DNA of 64,000 nucleotides from Paenibacillus sp. AN1007. Lineage in GTDB: Bacteria; Bacillota; Bacilli; Paenibacillales; Paenibacillaceae. Both the position numbers and the translations under genes were made by a program. A model generated the notes under the pieces. That model did no database searches. It had not been told where the DNA came from and worked only from the letters and a program-made list of their open reading frames with translations. Positions 43,229-52,694 of the stretch are shown here, piece after piece. Where the stretch lies: NCBI RefSeq assembly GCF_040702995.1, contig NZ_CP159992.1, positions 4,837,501 through 4,901,500 of the forward strand, given 5' to 3'. Every line of letters starts with the position of its first letter. Position 1 is the stretch's first letter.

Positions 43229-44401
43229 TCAGAGATTCTCTGTGGCAAGTGTAAATCCTTCAATTACAGCGTCCTCGTCCACTTCAATCATGATACAGCG
43301 TCTTCCCTGGTAGTTGACTTGTCTCACATATTTGAGATCCTGCGGACTGATGGAGATGGTTGCTACCTTCGTATCAATCTTGATTGATTTGGAAGTGTAT
43401 TTGGGCATAACACTATTGGCTTTCAGCTCATAGTTTTTGTTGTCCACGATCGTTTCAAATGCTCGTTCCACCTTCTCGGTGGTTAACTCTTCTACACCGC
43501 TGGCGGTAAGCAGACGTTCCACGTCTTTATAATCCAGCTTCGGCGGCTCTTCTTCATGCGATTCTTCGTTCACTTCAATGACACGATTGATCTCTTCATA
43601 CACATGGGCCAAGGTGGTCGCATCCATCTGCTCCCCTGTAATCTCTTTGACGATATCCTCGAAAATGGCCCGCTCCTCCAGTGCCGTTACAGAACGTTCA
43701 CCATTCAGCACATTTTCTACAAAATGAGGATCGGGGAAATTCGATTTTCCCGTGCAGTACAGCACACGGTTCACGTCCGAATAATTATCCGTCACACTTG
43801 GATACAGGAATCCCTGCTCCGGCGTGCTTAATTTGATGATCGGATCAACGATGATGTTGTACTTGAATTCCCGCTCTACATAGTCAAATAACAGCGTCTT
43901 CCGCTGCTTCTCCGTGGAATTCACACTGCACAGGATGAAGGGATGAGCAAATACCTCGTTTTTCTCACTCTCTTCGGCTTCATCGTTTCTGGCTTTTGTC
44001 GGCAAATAATACTGCCCCTTAATAAACGTAACAACCATATCCCGCTCATACTTGGCATCGGCCATCATGCGGTCGACAAGCAGCAGCATGAGATCCTGCC
44101 ACTCATCTGGGTCTCCAGTGACGAGCGCCTGATGAAGCATCACCTGTGCCGGTTCCTCCGCCTCTTCTTGGAATTTCAGTTCGAACAGCTTCTGATCGAG
44201 TTCTCCTGTCAGCAGTTTTTTGAAATTACCCATGTATAATTCCTGCTTCTCTCGATCCACCAGCTCAAAAGGATGGCGTTCCCAGTGATAAACTTCATTC
44301 GTTTCTTTTGTAATATAGACATTCAGAATGTCGTAAATGTTCAGCAGATCATGATCCAGCTTGAATTGTTTGCGAATGTGCGCGACTTCTTTTTTATTCA
44401 T
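43229..44401 (-). CDS. DUF4317 family protein
   Basis: A 390-residue soluble acidic protein that matches DUF4317 throughout: MNKKEVAHIRKQFKLDHDLL, FIKGQYYLPTKARN, HPFILCSVNSTEKQRKTLLFDY and FLYPSVTDNYSDVNRVLYCTGKS. Members are widespread in Firmicutes, but I know of no assigned function. The ribosome site is weak: GAGGAG lies 14 nt upstream of the ATG. Monocistronic, with a shared terminator downstream. Confidence 0.9.
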   Translation of the reverse strand: MNKKEVAHIRKQFKLDHDLLNIYDILNVYITKETNEVYHWERHPFELVDREKQELYMGNFKKLLTGELDQKLFELKFQEEAEEPAQVMLHQALVTGDPDEWQDLMLLLVDRMMADAKYERDMVVTFIKGQYYLPTKARNDEAEESEKNEVFAHPFILCSVNSTEKQRKTLLFDYVEREFKYNIIVDPIIKLSTPEQGFLYPSVTDNYSDVNRVLYCTGKSNFPDPHFVENVLNGERSVTALEERAIFEDIVKEITGEQMDATTLAHVYEEINRVIEVNEESHEEEPPKLDYKDVERLLTASGVEELTTEKVERAFETIVDNKNYELKANSVMPKYTSKSIKIDTKVATISISPQDLKYVRQVNYQGRRCIMIEVDEDAVIEGFTLATENL

Positions 44402-44752
44402 GATTCGTTAGACAACTCCTCAAGTAAATTGGCTTTACAAGTATAAACGATAAAAAAAAGCTTCGCCAGAAGGAGGTTTGTTGTTCATGGTTTTGTGCAT
44501 GATACAGCCCTGCAAAATAGCAAAAAACACGATTCGATATTTCAATTGATTCAGTTCAATTAATTCTCATCTGGCTTCCTTCATTTCATATATTCAAACA
44601 ACATTTGTCCATATCGAAGCAACGTCAAGCTATGGCTGAAATGCCCTTGATCAGTTAAGTTCATGATAGTTATTATCCGCATTCTCAGCAGAGATAAGAT
44701 GGAAGTTTGGCATTTTCAAAAAAACAGGACAAGGAAGGAAGCGAGCCAAATC
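44402..44752. other. 351-bp divergent intergenic region
   Basis: Between the DUF4317 and GH27 genes. It is AT-rich and holds a promoter for GH27 (44647-44676). No other element recognised. Confidence 0.5.
44647..44676 (+). promoter_or_regulatory. Possible promoter of the GH27 gene
   Basis: TTGATC, 18-bp spacer, TATTAT, about 70 bp before the chosen start. Confidence 0.4.
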
Positions 44753-45922
44753 ATGAGCGCTAATACAAATGCAATGATGGGATTTGCCCCCGCGTTGGGC
44801 TGGAATTCATGGAATACGTTTACGTGGGACATCAATGAGCAGTTGATTCGGGATGTGGCCGATGTGTTTGTAAAGGAAGGATATCGAGACGCTGGGTACG
44901 AGTACATTGTGATTGACGATTGCTGGAGCCTCAAGGAGCGGGATGCAGACGGAAATCTGGTCGTAGATCCTGCCAAATTCCCGAGTGGAATGAAGGCGCT
45001 TGCAGATTATATCCACGACAAAGGCCTGAAGTTTGGCATGTACTCCTGTGTCGGTACACACACCTGTGCAGGTTATCCGGGCAGTTTCGAGCATGAGTTT
45101 CAGGATGCTGCGCTGTTCGCCGAGTGGGGCGTGGATTATTTAAAATATGACTACTGCTTCAAGCCGCGCCACATCTCGGGCGAGCTGCTGTACAAACGCA
45201 TGAGCCTTGCTCTCAAAAACTGCGGGCGCGACATCCTGTTCTCTGCCTGCAACTGGGGTGAGGACAATGTATACGAATGGATTCGCGAATCGGGTGCACA
45301 TATGTACCGCTCCACCGGAGATATACGCGACAACTGGGATTCGGTCAAAGAACTGGCCCTTTCACAGCTTGGAAAACAAAGCTATACCGGCTCCTTCTGC
45401 CACAATGACATGGATATGCTTATTGTAGGCATGTACGGCGGAAGCAACAGCGACTTTATCGGCAGCATTGGCGGCTGCAATGATATCGAATACAAAACCC
45501 ATTTCTCCCTCTGGTCCATGATGGGTTCACCCCTGATGATCGGATGTGATGTGCGCAAAGCCAATGAGACAACCAAAGATATTTTGCTGAATCCCGATCT
45601 GCTAGCTATTAATCAGGACCCGGAGGCACGCGGGGCTTACCGCATCAAACCCGAGCCGCAATGGTTTCATACCGATGACGTATTCATGCTGGTGAAGGTA
45701 CTTACGGACGGTGATCTGGCGATTGGTTTCTTCAACCTGAGCGACAGCCAGCGGGAGTTGTCCTTGCAATTCTGGGATATGGGCCTGCCCTATGCATCTG
45801 GTTACTCTTTGTCCCTCTATGACTGCTGGGAGCACAAGGAACTCGGTGTATTCCGCGAGCGTTATGCACCCGTAGTGGCAGCTCATGATTGTCTCGTTGT
45901 GCGAGCCAAGCTGGTGAAATAA
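44753..45922 (+). CDS. GH27 alpha-galactosidase
   Basis: A 389-residue cytoplasmic enzyme (no signal peptide). The GH27 barrel shows GFAPALGWNSWNTF at the start, YEYIVIDDCWS, GLKFGMYSCVGTHTCAGYPGS, the nucleophile Asp133 in YLKYDYC, and the acid/base Asp190 in STGDIRDNW. The C-terminal ~90 residues form the usual beta-sandwich. It removes alpha-linked galactose (or arabinopyranose) from oligosaccharides. I chose the ATG at 44753, after the purine-rich AAGGAAGGAAG; the ATG at 44663 would add a basic stretch not found in the family. The next small gene begins directly after its stop (TAAATG). Confidence 0.9.
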   Translation: MSANTNAMMGFAPALGWNSWNTFTWDINEQLIRDVADVFVKEGYRDAGYEYIVIDDCWSLKERDADGNLVVDPAKFPSGMKALADYIHDKGLKFGMYSCVGTHTCAGYPGSFEHEFQDAALFAEWGVDYLKYDYCFKPRHISGELLYKRMSLALKNCGRDILFSACNWGEDNVYEWIRESGAHMYRSTGDIRDNWDSVKELALSQLGKQSYTGSFCHNDMDMLIVGMYGGSNSDFIGSIGGCNDIEYKTHFSLWSMMGSPLMIGCDVRKANETTKDILLNPDLLAINQDPEARGAYRIKPEPQWFHTDDVFMLVKVLTDGDLAIGFFNLSDSQRELSLQFWDMGLPYASGYSLSLYDCWEHKELGVFRERYAPVVAAHDCLVVRAKLVK

Positions 45923-46126
45923 ATGGCACAAAGCCGGCTGTGCACCACCTGTCAGGTTCCGCTTTCTTCCGACGATGTGGGCATTTATCTGAAATTAGTC
46001 TCACGCACTGCCCAGCAATTTGTCTGCATTGATTGTCTAGGTGTTAAGCTGCACTGCGGACGGGAGCCGATCGAGAAGCTGATTCGTTATTTTCGCGAGT
46101 CCGGAAACTGTGCCCTTTTTCGTTAA
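45923..46126 (+). CDS. Small Cys-rich zinc-ribbon-like protein
   Basis: A 67-residue protein with CxxC at residues 7-10 (LCTTCQVPL) and CxxC at 35-38 (FVCIDCLGVKL), plus later Cys residues ending NCALFR. The pattern CxxC - DDVGIYLKLVSR - CIDCL - RYFRESGNCALF resembles a small uncharacterised family I have seen in Firmicutes. The ATG abuts the TAA of the alpha-galactosidase gene without a gap, so the two are translationally coupled. Function unknown; possibly metal binding. Confidence 0.7.
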   Translation: MAQSRLCTTCQVPLSSDDVGIYLKLVSRTAQQFVCIDCLGVKLHCGREPIEKLIRYFRESGNCALFR

Positions 46127-46164
46127 TCCTCAATTGTAGTTCATCTTACAGGTTAGCGTACCGC

Positions 46165-47013
46165 TCAGTGATGTATGGATGTTGAGCTGTTTTCTCCTAA
46201 CGTGCTGCTCTTTTTTTGGTGCAGCATCATGTAGGCTGATGGCGTATATGATGCTGCCTTTTTGAATACTCTGGAAAAATAAAGCGGATCCTTATATCCT
46301 ACCGAATATGCTATGGATTGAATGGACAATTGGGATGATTTCAGCAGCTCGCAGGCACGCCGAATCCGGCATGCTGTTATATATGCGGACACCGATATAC
46401 CTGTGGCTTCTTTGAACCTGCGGAACAGGTAGCTTCGTTCCAGATTCACGACCTGTACAACCTCCGCAACCGTTAAGGAAGATTTCCAGTAGTTCTGCTC
46501 AATATAGGTTCTTGCCAGCCACACATCATCCCTAACTTCCTCCTTCTTCCCGCTGGGAAAGAATTCTATGTAATAGGACAGCAGCTGCTGCAGACGAGCG
46601 TCCGCTCTCAACACTTCACTTGGTGATGCACCCGAATTCCAGGCCCGATGAAACCAAGGCTCCATAGACTCGGGCGCAGCTGGCAGGACAGGATGCTGAA
46701 CCGATAACTGTGTCAACGCTATGAGGTGCCGGGCATCTCTGCCGTTGAATTCCATCCATACGTACTCCCACGGGTCCGATGAGTCAGGATAGTAATAGAT
46801 TTCTTGCTGCGGAAAAATGATAAAACTCTCTCCGGCACCCAGCCGGAACCGCTGACCTCCGGTTTCCAGTGTACCCTGCCCTTGAATGATGTAGTGCAGC
46901 GCATAGACGTCACGCACACCCGGTCCCCACTGATGAAGATTAACCGGTTTGCGATCGCCGCTGATAAAATATATCTGGCTCGCTCTGCTCCCTTCTCTCC
47001 ATAATGAGTCCAC
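46165..47013 (-). CDS. AraC family transcriptional regulator
   Basis: A ~282-residue regulator. N-terminal cupin (ALHYIIQGQGTLETGGQRFRLGAGESFIIFP) for effector binding and C-terminal AraC double helix-turn-helix (SLTVAEVVQVVNLERSYLFRRFKEATG and IQSIAYSVGYKDPLYFSRVFKKA). The start is GTG 47013 with GGAGG 8 nt upstream; an ATG at 47028 has an A-rich AAAGGA too close to it. It is convergent with the GH27 unit and divergent from the carboxylesterase gene, so either may be its target. Confidence 0.9.
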   Translation of the reverse strand: MDSLWREGSRASQIYFISGDRKPVNLHQWGPGVRDVYALHYIIQGQGTLETGGQRFRLGAGESFIIFPQQEIYYYPDSSDPWEYVWMEFNGRDARHLIALTQLSVQHPVLPAAPESMEPWFHRAWNSGASPSEVLRADARLQQLLSYYIEFFPSGKKEEVRDDVWLARTYIEQNYWKSSLTVAEVVQVVNLERSYLFRRFKEATGISVSAYITACRIRRACELLKSSQLSIQSIAYSVGYKDPLYFSRVFKKAASYTPSAYMMLHQKKSSTLGENSSTSIHH

Positions 47014-47146
47014 TTCCAGCACCTCCATTCCTTTTACCAGTCATTATATATCATTTAGATGAAGTCAGAGATTTTTAATTTAGATGCTGGAAACAACGCT
47101 TCAAGATGCTTATGATAGAGACAGAGGGAAAATCACCCCGCACACT

Positions 47147-47160
47147 TGTAAGCGCAACCA
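47147..47160. promoter_or_regulatory. cre site upstream of the carboxylesterase
   Basis: TGTAAGCGCAACCA matches the consensus TGNAANCGNNNNCA at all fixed positions and lies 51 bp before the esterase start, in the region shared with the divergent AraC gene. Confidence 0.6.
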
Positions 47161-47211
47161 TACATCTTGGATCGACATGAATAATAATGTTCAATTCAGA
47201 GAGGAGAATGT

Positions 47212-48750
47212 GTGTTGCTTAGAACAGTTACGGTAGAGAATGGTCAAGTTCAGGGGCTGCCTGCCGCAGACCCGCGTATTACAAGTTTTAAAGGTATTCC
47301 GTTCGCCGCGCCCCCGGTAGGCCGAAATCGCTGGCGTGCTCCGCAGCCGGCATCTGACTGGGATGGTGTGCTTCAGGCTTTTGATTTTGCTCCCACCTCT
47401 ATGCAGGCCCCCACGGTGATCGACGATAACAACATTTATACCCGAGAGTGGGCGGTCGATCCGGACCTGCCGATGAATGAGGACTGCCTCTACCTAAACG
47501 TGTGGACACCCGCCAAACGTACGGATGAGAAGCTGCCTGTGTTTGTCTGGTATTTCGGCGGCGGCCTTCAAGTGGGTCACACGGCCGAAATGGAATTTGA
47601 TGGTGAGCGTATTGCTCGCAGGGGAATCGTCGTCGTTACCGTCAATTACCGTCTGAATGCATTTGGTTTCCTGTGCCATCCCGAGATCAGTGCGGAGTCT
47701 CCACAAGCCCCTGCAAACTTTGGACATCTGGATCAGCAGGCAGGCACGCAGTGGGTGAAGCGCAACATTGCTGCATTTGGCGGTGACCCGGATCAGATTA
47801 CAATCGGCGGACAATCTGCCGGCGGCGGCAGTGTACTCAGCCAAATGACTTCCCCGCAGAACAAAAACCTGTTCCAGCGAGCCGTCATTATGAGCGGCAT
47901 CGCAACCGAACTGTATCCAAATGTGCATGTCCCTGCTGTCCGCAGCACACTGCGGGATGCCGAACAGAAAGGCGTTGATTTTTTCCGTTTTCTAGGAGTA
48001 TCCTCCCTGGATGAAGCCAGACAGCTGGATGCGATCACGCTGCGGGATAAAATACTGGAATACAAAAGCTTCTGGGGAACGGTCATTGATAACCAGTTCT
48101 GCGTAGGCGATCCATTCACCCGGTTTATGCAGCATAAGCGCGAACTCGTTCCCGTCATGCTGGGACACACCTCTTCCGAATTCTGGACCCGGCCTGCTGT
48201 CAGCAGTATGGAGGAATTGAAACAGATGGCGGCTGAACTTTTTGGCGAGGATGCTCCTGCCTTTTTGCAGCACTGTGAAGCCGATAACGGCGATCTGGAT
48301 CATACACTGCAGCGGGCTTCTGTCCGCATGATTGAACATGCGATTCAGCTTGTGATCCGCTCGAATAGCGGTCATCCGTCCGAGACGCCGCTCTATTATT
48401 ATAACTTCGACGCAGAGATTCCAGGCTGGGATCAGCCAGGCACATTCCACTCCGTCGATCTGTGGTTCTTTTTTGAAACACTCGCGAAATGCTGGCGTCC
48501 TTTCACGGGCAAACACTATGATCTCGCACGCCAGATGTGCAATTATTTGTCTAATTTCATCACGACAGGTGACCCGAATGGTCTGGATTCCACCGGCAAA
48601 CCGCTGCCTTACTGGATTCCGAGCAGTACCGAACAGCCGTATCGTATGGAATTTGGTGATCTGGCCCAGCTGCAGCGCGAAGAACCTGGACCTGTGCTCG
48701 AATTGGCGATTAAGCAGCATTTTAAGAAGCAGAATGAACCTGTGGTTTAA
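47212..48750 (+). CDS. Type-B carboxylesterase
   Basis: A 512-residue alpha/beta hydrolase of the carboxylesterase/lipase (PnbA-like) family. It shows FKGIPFAAPPVG, the EDCLYLNVWTP motif, the oxyanion-hole region VFVWYFGGGLQ, and the nucleophile Ser202 in GGQSAGGGS. The later Glu and His regions are present (SSEFWTRPA; TFHSVDLWFFFE). There is no signal peptide, so it is intracellular. In a sugar locus it may remove acyl groups from imported oligosaccharides. The start is GTG at 47212 with GAGGAG 5 nt upstream; a TTG next to it is also possible. Confidence 0.88.
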   Translation: MLLRTVTVENGQVQGLPAADPRITSFKGIPFAAPPVGRNRWRAPQPASDWDGVLQAFDFAPTSMQAPTVIDDNNIYTREWAVDPDLPMNEDCLYLNVWTPAKRTDEKLPVFVWYFGGGLQVGHTAEMEFDGERIARRGIVVVTVNYRLNAFGFLCHPEISAESPQAPANFGHLDQQAGTQWVKRNIAAFGGDPDQITIGGQSAGGGSVLSQMTSPQNKNLFQRAVIMSGIATELYPNVHVPAVRSTLRDAEQKGVDFFRFLGVSSLDEARQLDAITLRDKILEYKSFWGTVIDNQFCVGDPFTRFMQHKRELVPVMLGHTSSEFWTRPAVSSMEELKQMAAELFGEDAPAFLQHCEADNGDLDHTLQRASVRMIEHAIQLVIRSNSGHPSETPLYYYNFDAEIPGWDQPGTFHSVDLWFFFETLAKCWRPFTGKHYDLARQMCNYLSNFITTGDPNGLDSTGKPLPYWIPSSTEQPYRMEFGDLAQLQREEPGPVLELAIKQHFKKQNEPVV

Positions 48751-48864
48751 TACGTGAAGCATTTTCTCCTCTGGATAGGCTGTGCGGTGGCGCATGGCCC
48801 TCTTCTTTCTGAGCTGATTATCTTAGTGGAGACATTACTTTTGTTAGGCCATTTGCACACTAAA

Positions 48865-48893
48865 TTTACAGAAAAATCACATATCAATAGACT
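48865..48893 (+). promoter_or_regulatory. Possible SigA-type promoter of the flagellin gene
   Basis: TTTACA, 17 bp, TAGACT, ending 61 bp before the flagellin ATG. I found no convincing SigD-type TAAA-N15-GCCGATAT, which is unexpected for a flagellin. Confidence 0.4.
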
Positions 48894-48954
48894 ATCCTTA
48901 TTCTACCATGGTAAAATTAATCAACTTACTCCACTTTAGATAGAGGTATAACAT

Positions 48955-50766
48955 ATGATTATTTCGCATAACTTAGCGGCTGCTAGTGCACATAGGAAAA
49001 CTCAAGAAAACGCCCGTAATAACTCCAGCCACCTACAGAAACTATCTTCTGGGCAGAGAATTGATCGTGCGTCTGATGATGCAGCAGGACTAGCAATATC
49101 CGAGAAAATGAGGTCACAGATTCGCGGACTTGACCAAGCAAATCGAAATATACAAGATGGGATTTCTCTTGTTCAAACAGCAGAAGGCGGACTGCAGGAA
49201 ATTTCAGCTATTTTACAAAGACAGAGAGAACTGATTGTCCAGGGTCTAAATGATACATACACCAATAATGATCGTCTGAAGATTGAAAGTGAGATTCAAG
49301 AGCTTACGGATGAAATAAACCATATTTCCCAAAGCACAAGCTATAACACGATAAACTTGTTGGCAAGAGATGATTATAAAATACTGGCGGATCGTTCAAG
49401 TTCCAGTACAAACACTTTCCTTAGTGAGCCGCCCACAATTACAACCGTACAGAAAACTGTAGTTTATGCAGCCTCTGGGACACCACCCGAAGCAAGACAC
49501 CTGACCAGCAATTCTAATACGTCATCTACAACTCAGACGTATACAAACACAAATGTAATTACTCCGATAACCTCGCAGGATTCGGGACAAGGTTACAACG
49601 AATATAATGTGGATACGTATACAACAACTAAAACAGATACAGAGCGTTCAGTATATGAAACGTTAGCGCCTACAACCGATCCGCAATATTCAGCACCAGA
49701 CTATTGGTATGCTTCGGGAATCAACCCAACTTGGTTTGGCCCCAAAACATTAGGTCATGTTTATGGCACGATGAGTGAGATTGTACAAGTGGATGGCATG
49801 ATGCGACCAGTGGAGTATACATCTAGAAGCAATACCGGTACAGTTCCGGCTTGGGATCATATGTGGTTTCCAGATAGCGATGTATCGATAAAAAGAATCC
49901 GGACTATACTTCCAGATAATTCGATGCAAATCGAATATATAATAAATAACGGAAATTCAACGGATACGAATGTAAAGCTAAGCAACCTAGTTAACCCGCC
50001 TGATCATTCAGTGATGACAGATGCAAATGGGCTGCTTATCCCCAATGGTGTAACATCCATTAATTCGCCATCTGGGAATACAACATATACGATGACAGGA
50101 ACGGAAGCAAATGCTAGTATTACGTTCGATAATTCTCTCGGATCTCTATCACCAACCCAACTTGCAATTCATAATCCCGCAGGGGGACAACCTACAATTA
50201 ATTTTGATTGGGATGTTAGCCTCCCTTCTCAATCAAGTTTAACACTTGCTTTCAAATACGGTCCTTTCTCATTAAATTTGGATGTATTTGAACGTACAAA
50301 CGAAACAGAAGTGTCTACACGCCTAGAAACAACTTTAAATGTCAAGATCAAAGACATAGACTATATCACACCGAAACTCACGGTCCAAGCCGGAGCTAAT
50401 CAAGGGCAGCATATGGATATCCCTTTATTCAACGTGCAGGCTGATGCGTTAGGTATTACAACGATGGGCTTGTTACTACCATCTATTCAAGAACAAGCAT
50501 TATCTCGTGTAGACAAAGCCATCTCCAAAATTTCCAATATTCGTGGAATATACGGTTCAATCCAGAATCGAATGGCACATGCATTAAACAATACAAGTAA
50601 TGCTGCAGAGAATTTGAGTAATGCAGAATCTCGAATTAGAGACGCAGACATGGCCAAAGAAATGTTAGAGTACACAAAATCAAATATTTTATCGCAGGCT
50701 GCACAAGCCATGCTCACACAATCGAATCAAAGCCCTCAATCCGTTCTACAATTGCTCCACCAGTGA
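48955..50766 (+). CDS. Flagellin with large non-canonical central domain
   Basis: A 603-residue flagellin. The N-terminal D0/D1 part is intact (MIISHNLAAASAHRKTQEN, LSSGQRIDRASDDAAGLAIS, RQRELIVQGLNDTYTN), as is the C-terminal D1/D0 part (ISNIRGIYGSIQNRMAHAL, ILSQAAQAMLTQSNQSPQS), so it should polymerise. Between them (about residues 135-490) lies a ~350-residue insert rich in Thr, Asn, Ser and Tyr. Its first part is low complexity; the second part looks like a beta-sandwich (IKRIRTILPDNSMQIEYIINNG, then TTYTMTGTEANASITFDN). No HExxH motif is present, so it is not a flagellinolysin type. The gene is visibly AT-richer than its neighbours and no other flagellar gene is near, suggesting acquisition. 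GAGG lies 8 nt before the ATG. Confidence 0.9.
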   Translation: MIISHNLAAASAHRKTQENARNNSSHLQKLSSGQRIDRASDDAAGLAISEKMRSQIRGLDQANRNIQDGISLVQTAEGGLQEISAILQRQRELIVQGLNDTYTNNDRLKIESEIQELTDEINHISQSTSYNTINLLARDDYKILADRSSSSTNTFLSEPPTITTVQKTVVYAASGTPPEARHLTSNSNTSSTTQTYTNTNVITPITSQDSGQGYNEYNVDTYTTTKTDTERSVYETLAPTTDPQYSAPDYWYASGINPTWFGPKTLGHVYGTMSEIVQVDGMMRPVEYTSRSNTGTVPAWDHMWFPDSDVSIKRIRTILPDNSMQIEYIINNGNSTDTNVKLSNLVNPPDHSVMTDANGLLIPNGVTSINSPSGNTTYTMTGTEANASITFDNSLGSLSPTQLAIHNPAGGQPTINFDWDVSLPSQSSLTLAFKYGPFSLNLDVFERTNETEVSTRLETTLNVKIKDIDYITPKLTVQAGANQGQHMDIPLFNVQADALGITTMGLLLPSIQEQALSRVDKAISKISNIRGIYGSIQNRMAHALNNTSNAAENLSNAESRIRDADMAKEMLEYTKSNILSQAAQAMLTQSNQSPQSVLQLLHQ

Positions 50767-50777
50767 ATAAAATTTAA

Positions 50778-50823
50778 GGGTGTCCCACAAGCCATTTATA
50801 TAGCTTGTGGGACACCCCTTTTT
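50778..50823. terminator. Strong terminator after the flagellin gene
   Basis: Perfect stem GGGTGTCCCACAAGC / GCTTGTGGGACACCC, then CTTTTT. It lies 53 bp from the stop of the convergent ABC gene. Confidence 0.93.
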
Positions 50824-50876
50824 GATCTTGGCTGCTTTCTAGTATACTCTTCGATGCTTAAATACTCAGTGAAACG

Positions 50877-52694
50877 TTAATCCCACTCAAAAGCTCCAGT
50901 ATACAATTGATAATACGTACCTTTCGCCGCCAGCAGCTGTTTGTGGTCACCACGTTCCTTGATCTTGCCGTGCTCCAGCACCATAATGGCGTCGGAATTT
51001 CGTACAGTTGATAAGCGATGGGCGATCACAAACACGGTTCGACCCTGCATCAGATTATCCATCCCCTTCTGAACTAATGCTTCTGTACGTGTATCGATGG
51101 ATGATGTTGCTTCATCCAGAATCATGACAGGCGGATTGGCAATTGCCGCTCGGGCAATCGCCAGCAGTTGACTCTGCCCCTGTGACAGTCCGCTGCCGCT
51201 GCCATCAAGCCGGGTCTCATACCCGTCAGGCAGCCGTTCGATAAAACTCGCCGCATACGACAGCTTCGCCGCCTGGATCACCTCATCGTCACTCGCCTCC
51301 AGCCTTCCATATCGAATGTTCTCAGCGACCGTACCCGAGAACAGATGGGTATCCTGCAGCACAATGCCCAACGAACGCCGCAAATCCGTTTTTCGAATAC
51401 GCTGAATATTAATGCCGTCATAGATGATCTCGCCTTCTGTAATATCATAAAAACGATTGAGCAGGTTGGCGACAGTAGTCTTGCCCGCACCCGTTGCACC
51501 TACAAACGCAAGCTTCTGCCCAGGCATGGCATACAACGTCATATTCTGGAGCACTTGTTTCTTTCCGTCATACGTAAAACTGACACCCTTAAACTCCACT
51601 TTGCCTTTCAGAACAACGCTTGTGCCATTCTCCAGTTTCCAGACCCATCCGGACAGATACTGATTTTTTTCCAACGTCACGCGGCCTTTATCTGCCTCAG
51701 GCTGTTCATCCATCATGTTAAATATCCGCTGAGCCCCTGCAACAGCTACGACAAACATGCTGACCTGCGAGGAGATTTCGGCAATCGGCATCGTGAAATT
51801 ACGGGATAAACTCAGAAAAGCTGCGATAATTCCCAGACTCAGACCGGCGTTCCAGCCTGAGATCGCCATAGCTCCGCCCGCAATAGCCACAAGCACATAG
51901 ATTAATGTGGACAGATTCTCATTGATTGGCATGAGGATATTCGAATATTTGTTAGCTGTCGCCGAGTCGTCAAATAATCTATTATTCAGGTGGGCAAATT
52001 GTTCCATCGCTTTTTGCTCGCGACCGAATATCTGCACCACTTTCTGCCCATGAATAATCTCCTCGATATATCCATCCACCACACCGATCGATTCCTGCTG
52101 CTTGAAGAAGTGCTCGGTTGCCTTAGTACCCACGACTTTGGTAACCCAGAGCATGGCAAGTGCACCTAGCACAACCACAATCGTTAATGGTACATCCAGA
52201 TACAGCATCGTACCAAGAACGACTACAACCGTCACGACAGTGGACAACAGCTGGGGCAATCCATCCGTCAGCATCATGTTCAGCGTATCCACATCGTTCG
52301 TGTAATGACTCATAATATCCCCGTGAGCTTTACGGTCAAAATATTTAATCGGAAGCTTCTGCATGTGATCGAATAAGCGGTCACGAATCCTCTTCATAAT
52401 CTGCTGTGAGACGGTAATCATCAGCCTTTTCGTGACAAACGTACTGATGACTCCAGCAGCATAGATCACAGCCAGAATAATTAAAGCCTGTAACAAGGCA
52501 TCAAACACTGGATTCTGATTTCCGAGCAATGGCGTAATAAAGTCATCAATCAGCAATCGCAGAAAGGCCGCTGAAGCAACAGAGACGGCAGAACTCACCA
52601 GCACCAGGATCAGCGCTAGTGTCGTTCTGAATTTGTAATATTTAAAGTAGGTTAGCAGACGTTTTATCGTCCGGCCATATTGAATGTTATCCAT
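50877..52694 (-). CDS. ABC exporter half-transporter, catalytically competent subunit
   Basis: A 605-residue half-transporter: six-helix membrane domain (about residues 20-330) and nucleotide-binding domain. Walker A is GATGAGKTT, signature LSQGQSQ (Gly of LSGGQ replaced by Gln), Walker B VMILDEATSS with the catalytic Glu, and switch His in AHRLST. A short insert precedes the ATPase domain (ENGTSVVLKGKVEFKGVSF). With the upstream partner it forms a heterodimeric multidrug exporter of the BmrC-BmrD/LmrCD type. Its start overlaps the partner's stop by 8 nt (ATGGATAA), so the two are translationally coupled. Confidence 0.93.
   Translation of the reverse strand: MDNIQYGRTIKRLLTYFKYYKFRTTLALILVLVSSAVSVASAAFLRLLIDDFITPLLGNQNPVFDALLQALIILAVIYAAGVISTFVTKRLMITVSQQIMKRIRDRLFDHMQKLPIKYFDRKAHGDIMSHYTNDVDTLNMMLTDGLPQLLSTVVTVVVVLGTMLYLDVPLTIVVVLGALAMLWVTKVVGTKATEHFFKQQESIGVVDGYIEEIIHGQKVVQIFGREQKAMEQFAHLNNRLFDDSATANKYSNILMPINENLSTLIYVLVAIAGGAMAISGWNAGLSLGIIAAFLSLSRNFTMPIAEISSQVSMFVVAVAGAQRIFNMMDEQPEADKGRVTLEKNQYLSGWVWKLENGTSVVLKGKVEFKGVSFTYDGKKQVLQNMTLYAMPGQKLAFVGATGAGKTTVANLLNRFYDITEGEIIYDGINIQRIRKTDLRRSLGIVLQDTHLFSGTVAENIRYGRLEASDDEVIQAAKLSYAASFIERLPDGYETRLDGSGSGLSQGQSQLLAIARAAIANPPVMILDEATSSIDTRTEALVQKGMDNLMQGRTVFVIAHRLSTVRNSDAIMVLEHGKIKERGDHKQLLAAKGTYYQLYTGAFEWD

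Noticed and set aside
47992..48795. Minus-strand ORF of 267 codons opposite the carboxylesterase
   Set aside because: Antisense shadow of a well-matched esterase frame; no family features or ribosome site.
48955..50766. Flagellinolysin-type protease domain in the flagellin
   Set aside because: No HExxH motif was found in the insert.
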